From Zantedeschia hybrid cultivar (Eukaryota; Streptophyta; Magnoliopsida; Alismatales; Araceae): a DNA stretch of 64,000 nt. Below the pieces are notes generated by a model that saw only the letters and a program-made list of their open reading frames with translations, was not told the origin of the DNA and ran no database searches. Numbering within the stretch: the stretch's first letter is position 1; each line of letters opens with the position of its first letter. The translations under genes and the position numbers were made by a program. The stretch is taken from NCBI GenBank assembly GCA_030544215.1, contig JARZZO010000014.1, positions 19,626,234 to 19,690,233 on the forward strand, given 5' to 3'. This document shows positions 57,308-64,000 of this stretch, in pieces.

Positions 57308-58645
57308 TCATTGGCTAACAGGCACAAGTCGAGAGGCTGATCCACCATTCTGCTTTGTATCCTTCATCCTTGATGGCCTCTTACAGTACTTCTTCAGGTA
57401 ACGATCAGGCATATTACGTTTCGCATCTTGTTGGAATGTAGAAAGCAAGGTGCTTGGCCCACTAGAACTTGGACAAGGCATTGATACAGAGTCAACACTG
57501 TTATCATCTCCAGTAGAGCAGCTGCCCTGTTCCTCTAATGTGGGAACCTCTTGTGGATTACCTTTCCCATATTTGTTAGCTTCCTTATTTTGATGCACCC
57601 CTTCTCCCATGCCTATATGGACATGATAGTTCTCTTCGGACGTACCGATAACAGTTAACAATTTAGTATCTAGAACTCCCAAGGTCTCATAAAGTGTATC
57701 CGCCATACAGAGCTCCACCGTTCCATAAATATTACTACTGCCAGATTCAGAGTCCTTACACGCCAAGTTCATATCGAATCGCCCTTTATTGCAATCAATA
57801 GAACAGTCTGAATTTTCGGGGCAGGAATTCCTTGAGATCCTTTGCGAGCCATTCATAGCACGATGCAATTGGAAAGCCAGTGTTTCGTCGGTCACAGTTG
57901 CCTGTGTGCACGCAGGTGGCTTCTTCCCTGTCACGACAACCAAATCCAATGCACTCCTTGCCAGCTCGGCGGCATGCTTTGCCGCCACAGCCTTCGCCAG
58001 TGCCTTTTCCTTTGCCCTAGCCGCCAACTCTAGCTTTTTCGCAGCAGCATCTTTTGCACTCCTCACCACATCTTCCGGTGAGATGCTAGAAACCCTAGTG
58101 GCGCAAAAATTGCTAGGTTTCTTAATCGGTGAAGTAGGAAAGGCGCAGCAATCGACACAGACGAACAAATCAGGGTCAAGGTCCGAGGCGGCAAGGTACC
58201 CTCTCTGCTTCGGCAGACAGTCGAGATGGACCCGGCCGGAGCACTTTCGACAACTAATGAAGCCTTCACCCTCTTCCGCGAAGCTTACAAAGCAATAGGA
58301 ACAGGCCTCGGCGGATCGGATGGCATGAAGGCACGCTTTGCAGAGGAGGACGATGCGCCACTGGCTGTCCAAGGGCTGCAGCCGCTCACTCCTGCCTTTG
58401 TCCGGAAAACGGAGACCGCAGCTGTGGCAGTTGTAGATATTAGGGAGATCCCGAGTCTTCTTCCTGAAGGGATCCGCATGAGGAAGAGAAGAATGGGAAG
58501 AGATGGAGGACAGCGGCCGCTTCTGAGGGCCAGATGGGGAAGGAGGGGTCGAAGAAGAAGAGCCCGGGGAACCGCCCCAGCTAGGTTCCTCCTCGTCTTC
58601 CTCGTCGCCATTCTCCACCATCTCCTCTTCCGTTTCGGACATCAT
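57308..58645 (-). CDS. PHD-finger (C4HC3) nuclear-type protein
   Basis: 445 residues in one exon. An acidic N-terminus (about 1-22) and a Ser/Pro-rich stretch with basic KR and RKK residues (a possible nuclear signal near 61-65) precede two zinc modules. The first is a C4 site at C73, C76, C102, C105. The second is a C4HC3 PHD-like finger at C115, C118, C132, C135, H140, C143, C163, C166. An Ala/Lys/Glu-rich predicted helix follows at about 190-235, then a low-complexity C-terminus with a basic end (RYLKKYCKRP). PHD fingers commonly read histone tails. Whether this one does is not visible, as no aromatic cage can be assigned. The 5' part is GC-rich. The second Met, three bases downstream, is an equally possible start. 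Related uncharacterised proteins are known widely in plants. Confidence 0.87.
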   Translation of the reverse strand: MMSETEEEMVENGDEEDEEEPSWGGSPGSSSSTPPSPSGPQKRPLSSISSHSSLPHADPFRKKTRDLPNIYNCHSCGLRFPDKGRSERLQPLDSQWRIVLLCKACLHAIRSAEACSYCFVSFAEEGEGFISCRKCSGRVHLDCLPKQRGYLAASDLDPDLFVCVDCCAFPTSPIKKPSNFCATRVSSISPEDVVRSAKDAAAKKLELAARAKEKALAKAVAAKHAAELARSALDLVVVTGKKPPACTQATVTDETLAFQLHRAMNGSQRISRNSCPENSDCSIDCNKGRFDMNLACKDSESGSSNIYGTVELCMADTLYETLGVLDTKLLTVIGTSEENYHVHIGMGEGVHQNKEANKYGKGNPQEVPTLEEQGSCSTGDDNSVDSVSMPCPSSSGPSTLLSTFQQDAKRNMPDRYLKKYCKRPSRMKDTKQNGGSASRLVPVSQ

Positions 58646-60825
58646 AGGCAGAGATAATTCAGATGAAAAGAGGGAGAAGCCTTGGAAGGGGTTGTCTCGC
58701 GGCCGTGGTTTTCGTGTGCAGCCTGGTGAGGCCTCTAGGGTTTCGAGATTTTTTTTTCTTTTCCCTTCTATGGAAACAACACGGATACTCGTTTTTCCTT
58801 TATAAAGGAGGAGAAAACGATGCTACAAGGCATTTAAAAGCGTCGTAAAGGAAAAGATTACCCTCGTCGGGAATCTAGCGACGGAAGGGTGAATCCCCAC
58901 ACGCGTAACCGAACAGGAGGCGCCCCCGCCTGTACGAAGAATAAGATATCCAAGTCGTGCCATGACGCTTTGATCGGTAAGGTTGATGCCAACACGATAT
59001 AACTTTAACCACACGAGATTTCCTAATCCTTGTGATTTTGTTTGCAGAATAACTTAAACCAAAATAAAATTTTGGAGATTTCTTAAATCAGAATAACATG
59101 TATTTTGACTTGGTAAATTGTTGGTATTCTACCCAGAATAAGGAGAATTACACTGCGTTATTCCAAGTGATTTGATAGGAATAAATAGAATAATGAGTGA
59201 AATAAAAAGTAAAATTGAGAGAATTTGATGATTAGATATTTCAGGTAGAGTTTGAAAAATTTAAAGAATTAGAGGAATTAAGCATACCCTCAATCAAATT
59301 AGCATAAGGCCTTTACACCGGTTATTCCGGCTCTAGTCCACAAACAAAGTAAGCAGAAACTTGGTTGGTAGCTACGGAGGCAATGGAGCAGAAGCTTCTT
59401 CGGAGCTAGCAAATCACCCAGTCTCTCTCCCCTCCTTGGAAATTCACTTCAACGGCCAGGAAAGGAGATGCGATTGAAACCAAAATGATGGACAAGGCCA
59501 TCTGAAATTTTTCAAAAACGAGATCTGTGCCTTCACAAGTGCATTTACAAGTGTTTTGCATTTTGCAAACCTTTGCAACAATGACAGTAATATTGGGTTT
59601 GCCCCAAAAACCCTCAATCAAGGGAAGGAATCTTCAATAATGGCCATCCATGTGTTGTACCAGTCCGTCAGTTGGAGATTGAACCGTGCCGCCCGCCACA
59701 TCCGCGCCAGCCGTTCACCTTAAAAAAATCCTGGGGAGAATTTTCTAGTTACTGATGTAGAAGATCCGTATACTATTATCCTACGGTTCAGTAATCTAAG
59801 AGCCTGTAACATTTTTAACCCACTAAGGCACCAAGTATGCAGCATGTCTAGCTTCTCCTCTACTCCGCGGGCCCAGAGGACCCTTCTACTTCTTCACTGA
59901 TCACCTCTCCCAACTGTAAGAGAAAGGCCAGACAACAAAGAAAGCATCGATTATCTTTCGTTCAATGGGCTAATATTAGACCTTGAGCGTCCCTTCGCTA
60001 ACAATAGGATTGTAGGTCGGAGATGAAAACGAAAATAACACTTTCTACTTTTATTTTTTATAAAATTTATCGAGGATAAAAATAAAAATAGAAATAAATG
60101 TTTTTGTTTTTGCATCCATTTTCATTTTAAGTCAGAATTTGCAAACGAAAATGGAAGTAAACATAAGTTTTCCCTATTGTCATCATTGTAAGAACTATTT
60201 TAAATCATTATTATTATTCACTTTCGTAAATTTTCTTCTAATAATTGAAAATTTTAAATTTATAAGATTTTAATTTATGTAAATTCTTGCAATCTATAAA
60301 TGTAGAATTTTGAAATTTAATATATATATATATACACAAATCATGCACCATAAAATCACATTAATGAAAAACGGAAACAGAACAGATAATCGGAACTTGG
60401 GTATCCATCCTAACTAATAAATACTTATTACAAGTGCAAGTTCTGGGTTAGACAAATGTATATAAATATGATAAATATTGTGGACCTAATAAATAGTATT
60501 TGTCATGCCTGCATATGGATGACATGTTTTTCATGTTATTTTTCAAGCCAACAAAGTACCTGTCATGTCTGCAAAATATTTGTTATGTCAAAAAATTTAT
60601 ATGTACATGCATAAAAATGACAAATATTTTTAACCTATTTGTTGTGCCTACGAAGTATTTGTCACGTCGATATATATATTTGTCATATCTAAAACCTACA
60701 TCCACATTAAATACTTATCAGATCACTTGTGAAAAAGTTATTCTTAACCTATATGTTGCCTACTTAGATGAACTAATAACATCTTGTATTGCCCAAAATG
60801 ACTTAGCAAGTATTACTTATCTTCG
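58646..60825. other. Spacer between the PHD gene and the kinase fragment
   Basis: The first about 200 bases are the probable promoter and 5' untranslated region of the PHD gene. AT-rich decayed repeats follow, including a half copy (60,435-60,805) of the MITE at 37,555-38,055 with AAATAGTATTTGTCATGCCT in common. No gene was recognised. Confidence 0.45.
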
Positions 60826-62211
60826 TCAACTGTTTTGATGAGTGAAAATCATTACCATAGTTTCTAGTAGCATCTCCTCGAGTTCCTTGGTGATATCGGA
60901 AAACAAAGGCCTCCTAGATGGATCCTGATCCCAACATCTCTGCATCAAGCCTAGCAATCGCGGGTGGACATTACGTGGAAGTTCTGGCCGTTCACCCTGC
61001 GAGTGCACCACCAGAAAAAAACAAATTTATGTACGCGTACATGTATAAACGAACACATAAGAGACTAGATGAGCACATCGTGTACTCTTTACATCTGGAA
61101 TGGAAAACTAAAACAACTATACTTATGCACTAAATTATCTGCATGCCAATTCTTGCAACGTAAGATGTTGTATTTCAAACTTAGTTTTGTAAAGCTTTCA
61201 TGAGAACCATCTTGCAGCCGACAATTTACACAATCAATAAATGCACATTAAAGCAGAAACATGAAACGTAAGATCACAAGAAAGATTACCAGCTGGAGGA
61301 AGAAGCTCGATTTAAAAATTAAAACTAACAAAGGGTTTATATAAAGTAAAAGAATATTTATGTAAAGTAAGGACCATTTTCACTCTCAATGCAGCTTGTA
61401 TAGGTGTCCATCCATCATAAGGAATCTGCAAAACAGGAACATATATATCGAGATCATTCAATTGAAAAATTGTAAATTCACACCGATATGTGGCGTTAGC
61501 TGAAACCTGAACTCCTTGGAACATCAAAAAGTACCTTGGATGTTGCCAATTCCCAAATAACAATCGCAAAGCTAAAAACATCCGCCTTATGATCATAAGG
61601 TTGGTGGTTCATAACCTTCAAGAATATGAAAAGATAAACGAATTAAAGAAACCAGTAATAGCAAGCGTGGACCCTAGGAATGAAATTAAGTTTGACACTA
61701 CTTTGATTGGAGAATAAGTTATTTTGTAGAACCCACTGATGGAATAACATATACTAGAATAAGAGGTGCTTCGATTTGATAGTTTTGTGAGACCCACTAC
61801 GGAATAAGAAGAATAAGAAATTCTTGGATCTATAGTGGAATGCCTTATTCTCCTTATTCCCCCGATATGCTATTCTGCACGGTATAGGCCATTCTGCATG
61901 TCAAAGCAAAATTAAACTTATTCTTATCTTATTCGTCCTTATTCTTCTCCTATTCTCCAATCAAAGTGGAGTGAATCCATGAAATTCTTTTGTTTTCTGA
62001 CATATTATATCCATTAGCAATTTTGGATCCCTTCATCTGTGCATGTTTTAATTCTACGTTCTTCCATGACCTTTTAAATAACTGTGGAATTTAACAAAGA
62101 GAAAGGGCAACAAGCTCAGGAGCCATCCACTTATACGTTCCTGTTTCGGGTGTCATTTCTCCCCCCTTGATTTTGGACCCGTGATACACCGAAGTCTGCC
62201 ACCTTCACAGC
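60826..62211 (-). pseudogene. STY/Raf-like protein kinase, C-terminal half, probably broken
   Basis: Four minus-strand exon-like blocks match the C-lobe of plant STY46-type (dual-specificity, Raf-like group C) kinases. They are 62211-62115 (VKVADFGVSR, GTYKWMAPE), 61615-61535 (HKADVFSFAIVIWELATSK), 61425-61375 (IPYDGWTPIQAAL) and 60996-60826 (GERPELPRNVHP, LMQRCWDQDPSRRP, ending FTHQNS). The later borders are GT-AG. Two defects are seen. A six-G run after VQNQ puts the first block out of frame before MTPETGTYKW. The GT donor expected directly after WMAPE is CT, with a GT three bases on. The catalytic-loop exon (HRDLK) and the N-terminal regulatory region are not found in the 1.8 kb upstream, apart from a doubtful DNILDNQMK stretch ending at 62,581. 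They may lie beyond the window or be lost. Confidence 0.75.
61696..61973. mobile_element. MITE in a kinase intron
   Basis: 278 bp starting CACTACTTTGATTGGAG. The complement of the right end reads CACTCCACTTTGATTGG. It lies wholly between the kinase exon blocks at 62,115 and 61,615. It is AT-rich, with GAATAAG words repeated at both ends. No matching 3-bp flanks are seen, so the class is open. Confidence 0.65.
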
Positions 62212-63074
62212 CTGCATAGAAATAGAGATAGACAAAACAGTTAGATAAATTAGCACAGCCTTTTATCGCTAACGGAATGTGCGATGTTTCCCTTTTTCCC
62301 ACAGGAAGCGGGCGACCTCTGCACCATTTCTAATGCCACAATCAGGAACAACGCAATAAGAATAAAGCTACCGAACAGCATGACAGAAGGCAAATCATGT
62401 CTGACACAAGCATATAACTGGCAAAATAAATCAGTAGAAACAGTAGTGGATTATTGACATCTTTACACGAGCTACACATGCAGCTCTTTATGTATACAAC
62501 GTCCGTAGATAACTTTGGTGTTCAAAAAGAATAAATCCTGCAAATTTCAGAAACAGATATGTTTAAGCATAAGTCTGTTACCTTCATCTGATTATCCAGG
62601 ATGTTATCCTGCCACACTGGGGAACCTGTTCATGCTGGGTAGAAGAAGCACAATCATGCCATGCTTACCCGTAGTTGGGAGAGCAGACGCATGATCGCGC
62701 TTCTCTTCCTCGCTGGTGGCAGATAGTGGCAGAAGCATGATACCGCCCACCGTGGGCATGGAGAGAGCAGCAGCTGCTCTGCAGTAAAGGAATGGGCATG
62801 TTGGAATGAGATCGTCTGGACCAAGTTGTTTGGACCGTGGTATGTCTAAAAGGAGATGTACTTGCCTAGTCCATCACTTCAAAGATAAATGATTTATTCA
62901 CCTTCCTCTTAGTGTGTCTGAAGGCACACCATGGTTCAGACAAAAGGGTCCAGACGATCTTGTTCTGGCATGTCTTGCATTTCCGTCTCCAGAGTCCAGA
63001 CAAGAAAGGAGCAACATGTCTGGCACAAGCATGCACTCGCACGCACACATGAACGCATGCACCCGCACACTAGA

Positions 63075-63303
63075 GTTATACCCCTGAAAATCTTATATTT
63101 GCATTTATATCTTCAACTCTCACATATGGTTATCAATACCCTTGAAATCTTCAGAAAATGTTGCAGTTACATCCCTTCATCAAAATAACATGAAATTTAA
63201 TCAAATATATCAAAAAGATTCTGTAAATCCTGATAATACTAGGGGTACATATGCAAAATTCTAGTGAATTTATGGATATACATGTAAAATATTAGTGGAT
63301 TTA

Positions 63304-63392
<89 letters not shown>

Positions 63393-63495
63393 TTTTACGG
63401 CAATTTTCTAAGGATTTCAGGGGTATTGATAACAATAGATGAATGTTGAGGGTATAGATGCAAATATGATATTTTTCAGAAGGATATATGTAAAA
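63075..63495. mobile_element. Fold-back MITE, copy 2 of the 18.4-kb family, split by (TA)n
   Basis: The left arm (CCCCTGAAAATCTTATATTTGC, TTATCAATACCCTTGAAATC) is inverted on the right, whose complement reads TATCATATTTGCATCTATAC then TTATCAATACCCCTGAAATC. A (TA)n run of about 40 units (63,305-63,384) separates the arms. The same design without the long TA run is seen at 18,448-18,850. Confidence 0.75.
63305..63384. repeat. (TA)n microsatellite inside the MITE
   Basis: About 80 bases of uninterrupted TA. In this setting it has probably expanded from a short TA at the centre of the fold-back element. Confidence 0.95.
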
Positions 63496-64000
63496 ATTCC
63501 AAACTAATACTAGTTCTGCTACAAATTTAGAAGAAGAGAAGGTGCACCTTTATGACAGCATCATGCGCGGGGTGACAATCCAATCAGCTACAAAAGGATA
63601 AAATCCTGTGAGAATCCTTAAGCACGAATCCAATTACCAAGAACTCCATCGGGACCATTCAAGTTGCAGGTTACCAACAAATTTAACAAGGTTGTGACTG
63701 TATCCGATCCCAAGTCACAATTATCAAGCTCCGACTATTTAGTAAAATACTATCCTTCATAATTTGCCATTTGGGGGTTGGGGGATGTTGTAGCCAGATG
63801 ATTGTGATTTGGTGGACATTTCTATTTATATTAGAGAGTCGTGTAGGACACTCAGACATGACACGACACTCGGACACCCCTGTCTAACCCTCTATTTCAC
63901 GATTTTAAAGTAAATACTAGAGACCTCTTAGAATACTTAGCATATATTCATAGAATATTTGCTTATATAATAAAATTTGATATATTTTAGTTATATCTTT

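Larger units (their letters stand above)
62212..64000. other. Spacer upstream of the kinase fragment
   Basis: No exon with kinase motifs was confirmed here. A GT-ending block at about 62,581-62,622 (minus) is a weak exon candidate. The rest is the MITE at 63,075-63,495 and AT-rich DNA up to the window end. Confidence 0.4.

Noticed and set aside
1..64000. tRNA, rRNA or organelle-derived segments
   Set aside because: None was recognised by eye. The tRNA-like piece at 12,527-12,546 is a primer-binding complement, not a gene.

Overview
This window is nuclear DNA of a flowering plant. The evidence is spliced plant-type genes (an ATG1-like kinase, a STY/Raf-like kinase, an extensin, a PHD-finger protein), plant Ty3/gypsy and Ty1/copia retrotransposons, a TRIM, CACTA and hAT elements, and AT-rich spacers. 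The ATG1-like and PHD genes and the extensin are GC-rich at their 5' ends against an AT-rich background. That would fit a non-grass monocot or an early-diverging angiosperm, but the species cannot be read from the sequence.

Layout. 1-13,874: most of one Ty3/gypsy element on the minus strand (Tat-like, two RNase H domains, a G-patch after the protease). Its 3' LTR is cut by the window start and its 5' LTR is complete (12,554-13,874). 15,603-17,848: an eight-exon minus-strand gene for a 297-residue ATG1-type kinase without the long regulatory tail, best matched to plant ATG1t. 18,400-23,400: small elements, namely fold-back MITEs, a hAT MITE with perfect 8-bp target duplications, and a TRIM with a Tourist-like MITE inside one terminal repeat. 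28,516-37,459: a three-level nest, with a degenerate CACTA element containing a defective copia element (5-bp duplication ACGAA), which contains a 2.36-kb gypsy-type solo LTR (5-bp duplication CAACC). 42,727-44,184: an intact extensin gene with a TATA box. 47,566-48,040: a second hAT MITE with a perfect 8-bp duplication. 57,308-58,645: a single-exon PHD-finger gene. 60,826-62,211: the C-terminal half of a STY/Raf-like kinase, probably a pseudogene (frameshift and lost splice donor), with a MITE in an intron. The rest is spacer, microsatellite and decayed repeat.

Most unusual signal. A short palindromic module, roughly AAAAGGCGTC, 8-11 variable bases, GACGCCTTTTA, occurs about 10 times in the gypsy element (LTR, 5' leader, 3' untranslated part) and about 11 times in the solo LTR at 30-31 kb, which is a different LTR family with different ends. 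Stems are kept while loops vary, some units carry paired stem changes, and several copies share a downstream CAGAA flank. This looks like a hairpin module shared by unrelated retrotransposon families, and I do not recognise a description of it.

The genes are not an operon or pathway. They are separate plant genes set among transposons. All intron boundaries, exon joins and repeat edges were read by eye.
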